Of a stretch of DNA of 64,000 nt, positions 16,791 to 25,816 are shown piece by piece. The notes beneath the pieces were generated by a model. That model made no database searches, was not told where the DNA came from, and saw only the letters and a program-made list of their open reading frames with translations. The stretch spans positions 310,001 through 374,000 of the forward strand of contig NZ_QDDR01000002.1 in assembly GCF_003075525.1 (NCBI RefSeq), read 5' to 3'. The first letter of the stretch is position 1, and every line of letters begins with the position of its first letter. This DNA comes from Pararhodobacter aggregans. GTDB taxonomy: Bacteria > Pseudomonadota > Alphaproteobacteria > Rhodobacterales > Rhodobacteraceae. The translations under genes were made by a program, and so were the position numbers.

Positions 16791-17657
16791 ATGTTCATCC
16801 TGATAACCGGCCTGCTGCTGGGCGGGACCTATGCGCTGATCGCGCTGGGTCTCAACCTGCAATACGGCGTCGCGCGGATCATGAACCTGGCGAATGGCGA
16901 GATGCTGGTCGCGGGCGGATTCGCCGCTTTCTGGCTCTATACCGCGGGGCAGGTCAACCCGGTGGCGGCGCTGATCGTCATCGCGCCGGTGGCCTTCGTG
17001 GCCAATTGGCTGATCTACCGCTTCATGCTGCAACCCCTTGTGAAACGGGCAAAAAGCCGCGGCGCGCTGGAGGTCGATTCGATCCTGGCGACGTTCGGCA
17101 TGTCCTTCGCCTTTGTCGGCATCATGACCTGGGCCTTCGGCGGCGGTTATTTCAACTATGCCTTCCTCGCGCAGCCCCTGGAGATGTTCGGCAGCTCCTA
17201 CGCCCAGAACCGCGTCGTGGCCTTCGTGCTGGCGGTAGTGATCGGCGGCGCGCTCTGGCTGTGGCTGACCTATTCGCGCGTCGGCCTGAACCTGCGGGCG
17301 GTGGCGGTGAACCCGGCCTCGGCCTCCTTGGTCGGGGTCGATGTGCGCCGTGCCTCGGCGCTGGCTTTCGCCTTGGGCGGCGCGGTCACGGCGACGGGCG
17401 GCGCGTTGGTGTCGATGTTCTTCACGCTCGATGCCTCGGTGGGTGTCCTCTTCACCATGAAGGCGCTGATCATCATCATCATGGGCGGCGTCGGCGACGT
17501 GCGGGGCACCATCGTTGCGGCGGTGATCCTCGGCATCGCCGAGACGGCGGTGGCGCGGCTGGTCGACCCGGGCCTGACGCTGGCCGCGGCCTATCTCCTC
17601 TTCCTGCTGGTGCTGCTCTTCAAGCCCGCGGGTCTCTTTGGAAAGGCCCGGGGATGA
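16791..17657 (+). CDS. livH: Liv-type ABC transporter permease LivH (operon 1)
   Basis: The 288-residue membrane protein has the LivH layout. It opens with TGLLLGGTYALIALGLNLQYG and carries the conserved ALIIIIMGGVGDVRGTIVA near residue 225, the loop that contacts the ATPase. It forms the permease with the LivM protein that starts at its own stop (ATGA overlap). It lies 63 bp after the binding protein gene. Confidence 0.92.
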   Translation: MFILITGLLLGGTYALIALGLNLQYGVARIMNLANGEMLVAGGFAAFWLYTAGQVNPVAALIVIAPVAFVANWLIYRFMLQPLVKRAKSRGALEVDSILATFGMSFAFVGIMTWAFGGGYFNYAFLAQPLEMFGSSYAQNRVVAFVLAVVIGGALWLWLTYSRVGLNLRAVAVNPASASLVGVDVRRASALAFALGGAVTATGGALVSMFFTLDASVGVLFTMKALIIIIMGGVGDVRGTIVAAVILGIAETAVARLVDPGLTLAAAYLLFLLVLLFKPAGLFGKARG

Positions 17658-18577
17658 GCGGCACCGACTGGCGCAATCTGGCCATCTCGGCCGCCCTGCT
17701 GGGTCTGGCGGCGCTGCTGCCGGTCTATGGCAGCCCCTATTGGCTGACCATGGGCACGACCATGGCCATGTTCGTGGTGCTGGCCACCAGCTGGGCGCTG
17801 TTTTCCGGCCCCACGCATTACATCTCGCTGGCGACCGCCGCCTTCTTCGGGATCGGCACCTTCGTCACGGGTCTGGGCTTTCAGAGCCTGCCGTTCTGGG
17901 TGCTGCCGCCCCTGGCCGCCGTGATCGGCGCGGTGCTGGCGGCGCTGGTCGGGCTGGTGACGCTGCGCCTGTCGGGCGTCTATTTCGTCATCTTCACCCT
18001 GGGCCTGGCCGAGATGGTGCGGCAGGTCGTGACCTGGGTGCAGAACCAGACCGGGCATCGCGGCATGTATGTGCTGACCTCGATCACCGAGCGCGAGATC
18101 TACTGGATGCTGGTGGCCTTGGGCGCGCTGGTGTTCCTGGCGGGCTGGCTGATCGGCCGCTCGCGGCTGGGCTTTGCGCTCAGGATCATCGGCAATGACG
18201 AGACGGTGGCCAAACACGCGGGCATCGACACGGCGCTGGCCAAGGTGGCGCTGTTCATGGTGCCGGGGGCGGTGGCGGCGGCGACCGGCGCGATCCTGGC
18301 CCCGCGCTACATCTATATCGAGCCCTCGACCGCCTTCGCGCCGCTTTTGTCCTTTCAGGTCGTCATCATGGCGCTGCTGGGCGGGACCGGGCGCCTATGG
18401 GGGCCGGTGGCGGGGGTGATCCCCTTCAGCCTGCTGTGGGAGGCGATCACCCGTCAGGCGCCGAACCAGACGCTGCTGCTGCTGGGCATCGCGTTTCTGG
18501 TCATCGTCTACCTGCTGCCCGGCGGGTTCGTCGGCCTCTGGGAGCGGTTCCGCCGTCGCTTCGGAGGCCGGACATGA
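17654..18577 (+). CDS. livM: Liv-type ABC transporter permease LivM (operon 1)
   Basis: The 307-residue protein has the LivM pattern. A run of helices is followed by LRLSGVYFVIFTLGLAEMVRQ, and LLGGTGRLWGPVAGV lies near residue 250. The start at 17654 overlaps livH by 4 bp, and its stop overlaps livG by 4 bp, so translation is coupled throughout. Confidence 0.92.
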   Translation: MSGTDWRNLAISAALLGLAALLPVYGSPYWLTMGTTMAMFVVLATSWALFSGPTHYISLATAAFFGIGTFVTGLGFQSLPFWVLPPLAAVIGAVLAALVGLVTLRLSGVYFVIFTLGLAEMVRQVVTWVQNQTGHRGMYVLTSITEREIYWMLVALGALVFLAGWLIGRSRLGFALRIIGNDETVAKHAGIDTALAKVALFMVPGAVAAATGAILAPRYIYIEPSTAFAPLLSFQVVIMALLGGTGRLWGPVAGVIPFSLLWEAITRQAPNQTLLLLGIAFLVIVYLLPGGFVGLWERFRRRFGGRT

Positions 18578-19305
18578 GCCGCACGGTCCTGCAGGTGAGG
18601 AACGTGACCAAGCGCTTCGGCGGGCTGGTCGCGGTCAATGACGTGAGTTTTGACGTGACCGAGCATTCGGTCATGGGGCTGATCGGGCCGAATGGTTCGG
18701 GCAAGTCCACGATGATCAACATGATCTCGGGCAGTTTCGCCCCGACCGCCGGGTCGATCCGGCTGGAGGGGCATGAACTGGCCGGCAAGCCCGCGCATAA
18801 GGTGGCGCGGCTGGGGGTGGGGCGGACCTTCCAGCTTGTCCGCCTGCTGCCGGAGCTGAGCGTTCTGGACAACGTCATCGCCGGTGCCGCCTTCGGCCAT
18901 CGCCGCCGCTGGGGGGCCGAGGCCCGCGCCCATGCGTTGACGCTGATCGACCGTCTGGGGCTGACCGCCGTCATGGGGATGCCGGTCTCGGCGCTGACCT
19001 ATATCGACACCAAACGGGTGGAACTGGCGCGCGCGCTGGCGGGCGATCCCGAGGTGCTGCTTCTGGACGAATGGCTGGCGGGGCTCAATCCCACCGAACT
19101 CGGCACCGGGATCGCGCTGATCCGCTCCTTGCGTGACGAGGGGCGGACGATCATCCTGGTGGAACACGTCATGGACGCGATCCGCAGCCTGTGTGACCGC
19201 TGCGTGGTCATGTCCTCGGGCACCAGGATCGCCGAGGGGACGCCGGCCGAGGTGCTGTCCGACCCGGAAGTGATCCGCGCCTATCTGGGGGATGACGATG
19301 CTTGA
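18574..19305 (+). CDS. livG: Liv-type ABC transporter ATP-binding protein LivG (operon 1), atypical signature motif
   Basis: The 243-residue ATPase has Walker A GPNGSGKST, the LivG mark GVGRTFQLVRLL and Walker B VLLLDEWLAGLN. The ABC signature is unusual: where LivG normally has LSYGQQR or LSGGQ, it reads LTYIDTKRVELARA. The H-loop (ILVEHVMD) is intact. In a heterodimer with LivF, whose signature MSGGEQQ is canonical, this could leave one ATP site weakened. The first residue is set by coupling to livM. Confidence 0.9.
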   Translation: MSRTVLQVRNVTKRFGGLVAVNDVSFDVTEHSVMGLIGPNGSGKSTMINMISGSFAPTAGSIRLEGHELAGKPAHKVARLGVGRTFQLVRLLPELSVLDNVIAGAAFGHRRRWGAEARAHALTLIDRLGLTAVMGMPVSALTYIDTKRVELARALAGDPEVLLLDEWLAGLNPTELGTGIALIRSLRDEGRTIILVEHVMDAIRSLCDRCVVMSSGTRIAEGTPAEVLSDPEVIRAYLGDDDA

Positions 19306-20485
19306 GGTGCAGGAACTCGCCGTCCGCTATGGCAAGCATATCGCGCTGGCCGGGCCGTCGCTCAAGGTCAGCCCGGGCGAGATCGTGGTCATTCTGGGGG
19401 CCAATGGCGCCGGGAAATCGACGCTGTTGAAGGCGATTGCCGGGGTTTGCGAGGGGCAGGCCACGGGCGCGGTCAGCGTCAGCGGCGAGCCGGTTCTGGG
19501 CCTGCCGCCGCACAAGGTGGTGGAACGCGGGATCGCGCTGGTGCCCGAAGGACGGGGGATTTTCGGCGAGCTGACGGTGCGCGAGAACCTGATGCTGGGC
19601 GCCAATCCGCAGCGCGCCCGCGAGGAGGTGGAGGCGCGGTTCGAGCAACTGACCCGGCTTTTCCCCAAGCTCAACGACCGGGCCCGGCAGGTGGTGCGCA
19701 CCATGTCGGGCGGCGAGCAGCAGATGGTCGCCATCGGCCGGGCGATGATGTCGAACCCGGAAATCCTGATGCTGGACGAACCCAGCCTCGGCCTGTCGCC
19801 CCTTCTGGCCAAGGAATTGTTCCAGACGCTGAAGAAGGTGCGCGAGACCGGCCTCGGGATTCTGGTGGTCGAACAGAACGCCAAGCTGAGCCTCGGCATC
19901 GCCGACCGGGGCTATCTGCTGGAGAACGGCCGGATTTTGCGCGAGGACAGGGCCTCGGTCCTGCTGCACGACCCGGCGGTGCAGGCGGCCTATCTGGGCG
20001 GCGCCTCGGGCCACGCGACCGGGCCCGCGAAGGCCCCGGCCGCGCCGGTGCTGCAAACCAGCGTCCCCGCGCCGCCGACGCCGCAGGTCCGGGTCAAGCC
20101 GATCCGCTCGGTCCCGTCCTCGGAAATCTCGGGCCTCGACATCGACGCCATCGTCGCCGGAGCCGCGCGCAAGGCGCCCGGGGGGGCGGCGCCCCGCAGC
20201 CTCAGCCCCGGGGCGATGCAGGCGGCGGTGAGCCAGCGCTCGGACGCGCTGAAAGCCTCGCTCGAGGCGATCGAGGCCGCCGCAAGGCAGGCCCGCGCGC
20301 GCCCCGTCGCCAGTTCGTTGCCACCCCTGCGCCCCACCGCGCGGCCTGCCGCGCCAGCCGCTGGCGCCCCCATCGCCGCGCCAACTGCCCCGGCGGACGC
20401 ACCGCCGATCCCCGCCTCGGCCGCCCGGGTCGAGGTGTACCGGCGCCGTCCCGGCACCGCCCAGTTCAGCAAAACCGAGGTCTGA
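19292..20485 (+). CDS. livF: Liv-type ABC transporter ATP-binding protein LivF with 160-residue Ala/Pro-rich C-terminal extension
   Basis: Residues 1-235 are a normal LivF: Walker A GANGAGKST, signature MSGGEQQMV, Walker B LMLDEPSLGLSP. LivF usually ends there, but this protein continues to 397 residues. The added tail is rich in Ala, Pro and Arg and of low complexity, with one short helical stretch (about 310-335). It has no recognised domain and no membrane segment. Starts at 19292 and 19298 are both possible. The tail runs in frame right up to the next gene. Confidence 0.9.
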   Translation: MTMLEVQELAVRYGKHIALAGPSLKVSPGEIVVILGANGAGKSTLLKAIAGVCEGQATGAVSVSGEPVLGLPPHKVVERGIALVPEGRGIFGELTVRENLMLGANPQRAREEVEARFEQLTRLFPKLNDRARQVVRTMSGGEQQMVAIGRAMMSNPEILMLDEPSLGLSPLLAKELFQTLKKVRETGLGILVVEQNAKLSLGIADRGYLLENGRILREDRASVLLHDPAVQAAYLGGASGHATGPAKAPAAPVLQTSVPAPPTPQVRVKPIRSVPSSEISGLDIDAIVAGAARKAPGGAAPRSLSPGAMQAAVSQRSDALKASLEAIEAAARQARARPVASSLPPLRPTARPAAPAAGAPIAAPTAPADAPPIPASAARVEVYRRRPGTAQFSKTEV

Positions 20486-20486
20486 C

Positions 20487-21959
20487 ATGCTCGACTCTCC
20501 CGCCACCAGGACGCTCCGCGGCCAGTACATCAACGGCCAATGGGTGCGCGCCGCGCGCACCTTCCCCGATCTCAACCCCTCGACCGGCGCGCTGTTCGCC
20601 GAGGCGCCCGACGGCAGCCGCACCGATGCCGCCGCCGCCATCGAGGCCGCGCATGCCGCCTTTCCGGCTTGGGCGGCGATGAAATTCACCGAGCGCGCGC
20701 ATCTGATGCACCGGATCAGCGACATCTGGGAACGCCGGGCGCCCGACTACATCGCCGCCAACCAGGCCGAGGGCGGCGGCTGGTTCGGCAAGGGCGCCTT
20801 CGAGGCGCATTACGTCACCGAAGTCTTCCGCTCGGCCGCCGCGATCTGCTACCAGCCCTTGGGTGAGATCATGCCGTCCGAATACGGCAAGATGTCCACC
20901 GCCGTCCGTTCGCCCATGGGCGTGATTTCGGTCATCAGCCCCTGGAACTTTCCCGGCATCCTGACCGCGCGGGGCTTTGCCTTCGCCATGGCGGCGGGCA
21001 ACACCATCGTGCTGAAGCCGTCCGAGGACACGCCTTATATCGGCGGGCTCTGCTTTGCCGAGATCATGGAAGAGGCGGGCGTTCCGCCGGGCGTATTCAA
21101 CGTCATCACCTGCTCGCGCGAGAATGTCGCGGGGATGGGTGACGAGATGATCGAGCATCCCTTCGTCAAGGGCATCTCCTTCACCGGCTCCACCCCGGTG
21201 GGCCGGGCCATCGCCGCCAAGGCGGGGGCCCATCTGAAGAAGGCCTGCGTCGAACTCGGCGGCAAGGACAGCCTCATCATCCTGGAAGACGCCGATATGG
21301 AGCGCGCCACGCAGGCGGCCAATTTCGGCAGCTTCATGCATCAGGGCCAGATCTGCATGTCGGTCGAGAAGGTGCTGGTGCATGAGAAGATCTATGCCGA
21401 CTTCCTGCCGAAATTCGCGGCCCGCGCGGCGAAGCTGAAGGTCGGCGATACGGCCGACAAGTCGAACGTGATCGGCCCGCTGATTAACGACCGGCAGGTG
21501 GCCCGGGTCCGGGCGCAGCTGGAGGACGCCATCGCCAAGGGCGCCAAGGTGGTCGTTGGCGGCGGCATCAACGGCCGCTTCGTCGAGCCGACGATCCTGA
21601 CCGGCGTCACCCCCGACATGCTGGTCTACCGGGACGAGACCTTCGGCCCGGTGGTCCCGGTGATCCCCTTCCGCACCGACGAGGAAGCTATCGCAATCAA
21701 CAACGACACCGAGTACGGGCTGTCGGCGGGCGTCTTTACCCGCGACGAGGCCCGCGCGCTGTCGATCGCCAGGCGGCTGGAAACCGGCATGTGCCACGTC
21801 AATTGCTCCTCGGTGAACGACGAGCCGCATGTGCCCTTCGGCGGCTCCAAGGCCTCGGGCCTCGGGCGGCACGGAGGGCGCTGGTCGATCGAGACCTTCA
21901 CCGAAACCCGCTGGATCACGCTCGACCGGGGCGGCCGGCCCTTCCCGCCGGTGTTCTGA
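20487..21959 (+). CDS. NAD(P)-dependent aldehyde dehydrogenase (1)
   Basis: The 490-residue enzyme has the ALDH catalytic Glu256 (VELGGKD) and Cys290 (GQICMS), with the cofactor-site segment SPWNFPGI and FTGSTPVGR. Resemblance is to the benzaldehyde/salicylaldehyde dehydrogenase-like branch by general feel only. It would oxidise an aldehyde to the acid in the cytoplasm. The start is one base after the livF stop, so it is part of the transporter operon and probably acts on the imported compound. Confidence 0.88.
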   Translation: MLDSPATRTLRGQYINGQWVRAARTFPDLNPSTGALFAEAPDGSRTDAAAAIEAAHAAFPAWAAMKFTERAHLMHRISDIWERRAPDYIAANQAEGGGWFGKGAFEAHYVTEVFRSAAAICYQPLGEIMPSEYGKMSTAVRSPMGVISVISPWNFPGILTARGFAFAMAAGNTIVLKPSEDTPYIGGLCFAEIMEEAGVPPGVFNVITCSRENVAGMGDEMIEHPFVKGISFTGSTPVGRAIAAKAGAHLKKACVELGGKDSLIILEDADMERATQAANFGSFMHQGQICMSVEKVLVHEKIYADFLPKFAARAAKLKVGDTADKSNVIGPLINDRQVARVRAQLEDAIAKGAKVVVGGGINGRFVEPTILTGVTPDMLVYRDETFGPVVPVIPFRTDEEAIAINNDTEYGLSAGVFTRDEARALSIARRLETGMCHVNCSSVNDEPHVPFGGSKASGLGRHGGRWSIETFTETRWITLDRGGRPFPPVF

Positions 21960-21961
21960 CC

Positions 21962-22717
21962 ATGGCGCTGCCCCTCCTTGCCGGCAAGCGGATCGCGGTT
22001 CTGGGCTCGGCCTCGGGGCTGGGGCTGGCCGTGGCCGCCGCGGCCGAGGCTGCCGGGGCCGAGGTGCTGGGCATCGACGGGGCGGCGCGGTTCGAGCATC
22101 TGAGCGCGCTCTACCGGATCGAGCCGGGCGAGACGGGTGCGGCCGAAGCCGTCGCCGCCGCGCTGCCCGAGGGGCTGGACGGCCTCGCGCTGCTGCCCGC
22201 GATGCCGGAAGGGCCGCCCGCACGGCAACTGGCCGAGGCGCTGGCGCTGGCGCGGTTGCTGGGCGACCTCATGGGGCCGCGGATGGCGGCCGGGGGGGCG
22301 ATTGTGGTGCGGGGTGCGGGCGATGACGCCCAGCGGGCCGGGGCGCTGGGGGCGATCCGGGCCGGGGTCAGCCTCAGGCCGGGGCAGGGCGCCGCTTTCG
22401 CCGCCCGCTGGGGCCTCGATACCGAACCCACAGGCACACCGCGCCTGATCGGCTGGGCCATGCAGGCCTGGGCCATGGGCCGCGCCACCCGCTGGCCCCG
22501 TATCCGCGTCAACGCGCTGCTGACCGCCGCGCCCGATGGCCGCCTGCCGACCGCGCAGGCGGCGGCCCTGGGCCTCGATCCTTCCGCCGGGCCCGCCTTG
22601 GCCGCCCGCGCCGCCGTCTTCCTTCTGTCGGACCTCGCCGCGGGTCTGACGGGGGCCTCGCTCGCCGCCGATGGCGGGGCCGGGGCCCAGCTTAAAACCA
22701 GCCTCGAAGGGCTTTGA
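21962..22717 (+). CDS. SDR-family protein lacking the catalytic Tyr/Lys
   Basis: The 251-residue protein has an SDR-like start (GKRIAVLGSASGLGLAVA) and a normal SDR end (FLLSDLAAGLTGASLAADGG). Where active SDRs carry YxxxK it reads GWAMQAWAMGRATRW, with neither residue in place, and the NNAG segment is also lost. It is therefore probably not a dehydrogenase; a binding, scaffold or partner role, or early decay without stop codons, are possible. It lies two bases after the aldehyde dehydrogenase gene. Confidence 0.7.
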   Translation: MALPLLAGKRIAVLGSASGLGLAVAAAAEAAGAEVLGIDGAARFEHLSALYRIEPGETGAAEAVAAALPEGLDGLALLPAMPEGPPARQLAEALALARLLGDLMGPRMAAGGAIVVRGAGDDAQRAGALGAIRAGVSLRPGQGAAFAARWGLDTEPTGTPRLIGWAMQAWAMGRATRWPRIRVNALLTAAPDGRLPTAQAAALGLDPSAGPALAARAAVFLLSDLAAGLTGASLAADGGAGAQLKTSLEGL

Positions 22718-22739
22718 GGCATCCCGAAAGGACCCACAG

Positions 22740-24290
22740 ATGAGCACCATCTTCTGGATCATCGCCTTGCTGGTCGTCCTCGCCGCGCTGATCGCGCTGG
22801 CGGCGGCGTTCTATCAGCGCGCGACCAACGCGGTCAGCCTGGTGCGGACCGGCATCGGCGGGCGCAAGGTCGTCATCGACGGCGGCGCGCTGGCCTTGCC
22901 CTGGTTCCACGAGGTGAGCCGGGTCAACATGCAGACCATCCGGCTGGAGGTGCACCGCAACGCCGAACGCGCGCTCATCACCCGCGACCGGCTGCGCGTC
23001 GATGTGGGGGCGGAGTTCTATCTCTCGGTGCCGCCGACCGAGGCCAGCGTGGCCCGCGCCGCGCAGGCGCTGGGGCGGCGCAGTTTCCAGCCCGATGAGT
23101 TGCGCGCGCTGATCGAGGGGATGCTGGTCGACGCCCTGCGCTCGGTCGCGGCGCGGCACACGATGGATGAGCTCCACGAGGGGCGGGCGGAATTCGTGGC
23201 CGCCGTGAAAGCGGCGCTGGCCGAACCCATCGAGCGCTATGGTCTGCAACTGGACGCGGTGTCGCTGTCGGCCTTGGATCAGACGCAGTTCACCGCGCTG
23301 GACGAGAACAACGCCTTCAACGCCGTGGGTCTGCGCAAGCTGGCCGAAGTGGTGGCGCAATCGAAGAAGGAGCGGGCCGAGATCGAGTCGGATACCCAGG
23401 TTTCCGTCCGCCGCGCCGCCATGGAGGCCGCGCGCCGCAAGATGGAGATCGACCTGGAGGAACGCCGGGCCGAAATCTCGCAGGCGCAGCAGATCGAGGC
23501 CTTGATGGCCACGCAACTGGCCGAGGTGGCGCGGGCGAAGGCCGAGGCCGAGCAATCCGCCGCCGCCTCGCGCATCCGCATGGAGCAGCAGATCCAGGCC
23601 GCCGACATTGCTCGCGAACAGGCGATCCGCGAGGCCGAGATCCTGCGCGCCCGGGCGCTGGAAATCGCCGAGCAGGAGCGCGCGGTGCAGGTTCTGGCCA
23701 AAAGCCAGGAGGAAAGCCGCGCCCAGGCCGAGGCCGATCTGGCCCGCGCCGAAGCCGTGCGCGCGCATGAGGCGATCGAGACCGCCCGCGCCGGGGCCGA
23801 GGCCGAGCGGCGCCGCGATCTGGGGCTGATCGCCGCCGAGGCCGAGGCCATCGCCACCGGCCGCCGGGCCGAGATCGCCGCCGAGACGGCGCGCAAGGTG
23901 GCGGGCGAGAAGCTGGAGACCGCGAAGCTCGACGCCGAGGCGGGGCTGGCGATGCGCCGGGCCGAGGCCGAGGCGCTGACCGCGCGGATCGCGGCGGAGA
24001 ACACGCGCTCGGGCGCGGTTCTGGCGCATGAGGCGGAACTGGCGCGGCTGGAGGCCATGCCGAAGATCATGGGCGAGATGATGAAGCCCGTCGAAAAGAT
24101 CAAGGAAATCAACATCAATCAGGTCGGCACGGTGGAAGGCTCGCGCGGCGCGATCCTGCAGGCGCTGGAATCGGTGCTGGATCAGGCGGTGCAGGCGCCC
24201 AACCTGCACAAGGTGCTGGACTGGCTGACCGATGACATCCGCGACGGCGATCTGGACCGCAAGCGCCGCCGCGACCGGCGCGAGGAGTAA
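22740..24290 (+). CDS. Flotillin-like SPFH-domain membrane protein
   Basis: The 516-residue protein has an N-terminal membrane segment (about 4-24) and an SPFH/band-7 domain (about 30-200). A long Ala/Glu/Arg coiled coil (about 205-450) and a C-terminal end with the flotillin-like KIKEININQVG follow. Flotillins assemble membrane microdomains. The start at 22740 has AAAGGA upstream, 23 bp after the SDR-like gene. A flotillin inside a transporter/dehydrogenase operon is unusual and may organise the importer or protect the membrane from a lipophilic substrate (inference). Confidence 0.85.
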   Translation: MSTIFWIIALLVVLAALIALAAAFYQRATNAVSLVRTGIGGRKVVIDGGALALPWFHEVSRVNMQTIRLEVHRNAERALITRDRLRVDVGAEFYLSVPPTEASVARAAQALGRRSFQPDELRALIEGMLVDALRSVAARHTMDELHEGRAEFVAAVKAALAEPIERYGLQLDAVSLSALDQTQFTALDENNAFNAVGLRKLAEVVAQSKKERAEIESDTQVSVRRAAMEAARRKMEIDLEERRAEISQAQQIEALMATQLAEVARAKAEAEQSAAASRIRMEQQIQAADIAREQAIREAEILRARALEIAEQERAVQVLAKSQEESRAQAEADLARAEAVRAHEAIETARAGAEAERRRDLGLIAAEAEAIATGRRAEIAAETARKVAGEKLETAKLDAEAGLAMRRAEAEALTARIAAENTRSGAVLAHEAELARLEAMPKIMGEMMKPVEKIKEININQVGTVEGSRGAILQALESVLDQAVQAPNLHKVLDWLTDDIRDGDLDRKRRRDRREE

Positions 24291-24299
24291 GGGCAGCCC

Positions 24300-25745
24300 A
24301 TGACCCAGCCCCTCAAGGCCCCCGACAGTTTCTTCATCAATGGCGAATGGGTCCGGCCCCGGCACGGGCCAATGCTGGAAGTCGTCTCGCCGGTGACGGA
24401 GGAGGTGATCGTCCGCTACCCCGAGGCCCAGCCCGACGACATGGACCGCGCCGTCGCCGCCGCCCGGGCGGCCTTCGATCACGGGCCCTGGCCGCGGATG
24501 GCGCCGTCGGAGCGCGCGTCCTATCTGCGGCGGGTGGCAAGCCTGATCGAGGCGCGGCTGGAGGAAATCGCCTGGGCCTGGACCCGGCAGGTCGGGGCGC
24601 CGATCAGCCTGACCCGCAAGCTGGTGCCGCAGAATGCGACCCTCTTTCGCTATTACGCCGAGCTGATCGAGACCTATCCGTTCCGCGATGACCGCAAGCG
24701 CGACGATGGCGGCGCGGTGCGGGTGCTGCGCGAGCCGGTGGGCGTTTGCGCGGCGATCTCGCCCTGGAACGCGCCGATGGTGCTCTTGACCTACAAGATC
24801 GCGGCGGGGCTGGCCTCGGGCTGCACGATGGTCGCCAAACCCTCGCCCGAGACACCCTTGGAGGCCTATATCCTCGCCGAATGCATCGAGGCCGCGGGCC
24901 TGCCGCGCGGGGTTTTCAACCTGGTCCCGGCGGGGCGCGAGGCGGGGGACCACCTGATCCGCCACCGGGATGTGGACAAGGTGGCCTTCACCGGCTCCAC
25001 CGCCGTCGGCAAGCATATCATGAAGGTCTGTTCCGAACGGCTGGCGCGGGTCTCGCTGGAACTGGGCGGGAAGTCGGCGGCGGTGCTGTTGCCGGATGCG
25101 GATTTCCAGAAGGCGCTGCCCTCGCTCATGGTCTATTCCATGCCGATCTCGGGGCAGGTCTGTTTCTCGCTGACCCGGCTTCTGGTGCCGAACAGCCGCA
25201 AGGACGAATTCCTGGACCTGTTCCTGCCGGCCGTGACGGCGCTGAAAGTGGGCGATCCGGGCGATCCGGCGACGCAAATGGGGCCCTTGGCCATGGCCCG
25301 CCAGCGCGAGCGGGTCGAGGGGTACATCGCCGCCGGGCGGGCCGGGGGGGCGACGCTCGCCTGCGGCGGCAAGCGGCCGGCGGGGCTGGACAAGGGCTTC
25401 TATCTGGAGCCCACGGTCTTCAGCGACGTGACGCCCGACATGAAGATCTTTCAGGAGGAGATCTTCGGCCCGGTCGTCTCGGTCATCGGCTATGACGACG
25501 AGGAAGACGCGGTGAAAAAGGCCAATGCCACGCGCTATGGCCTGAACGGCGCGGTCTATTCGCGGGACGTGGAACGCGCCTTCCGCTTCGCGCAGCGGAT
25601 GCGGACCGGGGGCCTGACCATCAACGGCCTGATCGTCGATCCGAAGCACCCGTTCGGCGGCTACCGCGAAAGCGGGATGGGCCGCGAAGGGGGGCCGGAG
25701 GGGCTGGACAATTACCTTGAGGTCAAGACGATCCACATCGCCTGA
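24300..25745 (+). CDS. NAD(P)-dependent aldehyde dehydrogenase (2)
   Basis: The 481-residue ALDH has Glu254 in LELGGKS and Cys288 in GQVCFS, with ISPWNAPM and FTGSTAVGK in the cofactor site. The C-terminal HPFGGYRESGMGREGG is typical of the superfamily. It differs clearly from the ALDH at 20487, so the two likely act on different aldehydes or at different steps. It is 9 bp after the flotillin gene. Confidence 0.88.
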   Translation: MTQPLKAPDSFFINGEWVRPRHGPMLEVVSPVTEEVIVRYPEAQPDDMDRAVAAARAAFDHGPWPRMAPSERASYLRRVASLIEARLEEIAWAWTRQVGAPISLTRKLVPQNATLFRYYAELIETYPFRDDRKRDDGGAVRVLREPVGVCAAISPWNAPMVLLTYKIAAGLASGCTMVAKPSPETPLEAYILAECIEAAGLPRGVFNLVPAGREAGDHLIRHRDVDKVAFTGSTAVGKHIMKVCSERLARVSLELGGKSAAVLLPDADFQKALPSLMVYSMPISGQVCFSLTRLLVPNSRKDEFLDLFLPAVTALKVGDPGDPATQMGPLAMARQRERVEGYIAAGRAGGATLACGGKRPAGLDKGFYLEPTVFSDVTPDMKIFQEEIFGPVVSVIGYDDEEDAVKKANATRYGLNGAVYSRDVERAFRFAQRMRTGGLTINGLIVDPKHPFGGYRESGMGREGGPEGLDNYLEVKTIHIA

Positions 25746-25816
25746 GGCGCTCTGCCGGGCGTTGCCGCTGCGCTGGCGTCGCGCCATAGTCGCCCCGGTA
25801 CGGCAAGGGGGGCGGC

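Noticed and set aside
18397-18573. N-terminal extension of livG
   Set aside because: It overlaps the end of livM in another frame; the ATGA junction at 18574 and family length give the true start.
22692-25787. A 1031-codon open frame on the minus strand
   Set aside because: It is antisense to the flotillin and aldehyde dehydrogenase genes and has no domain.
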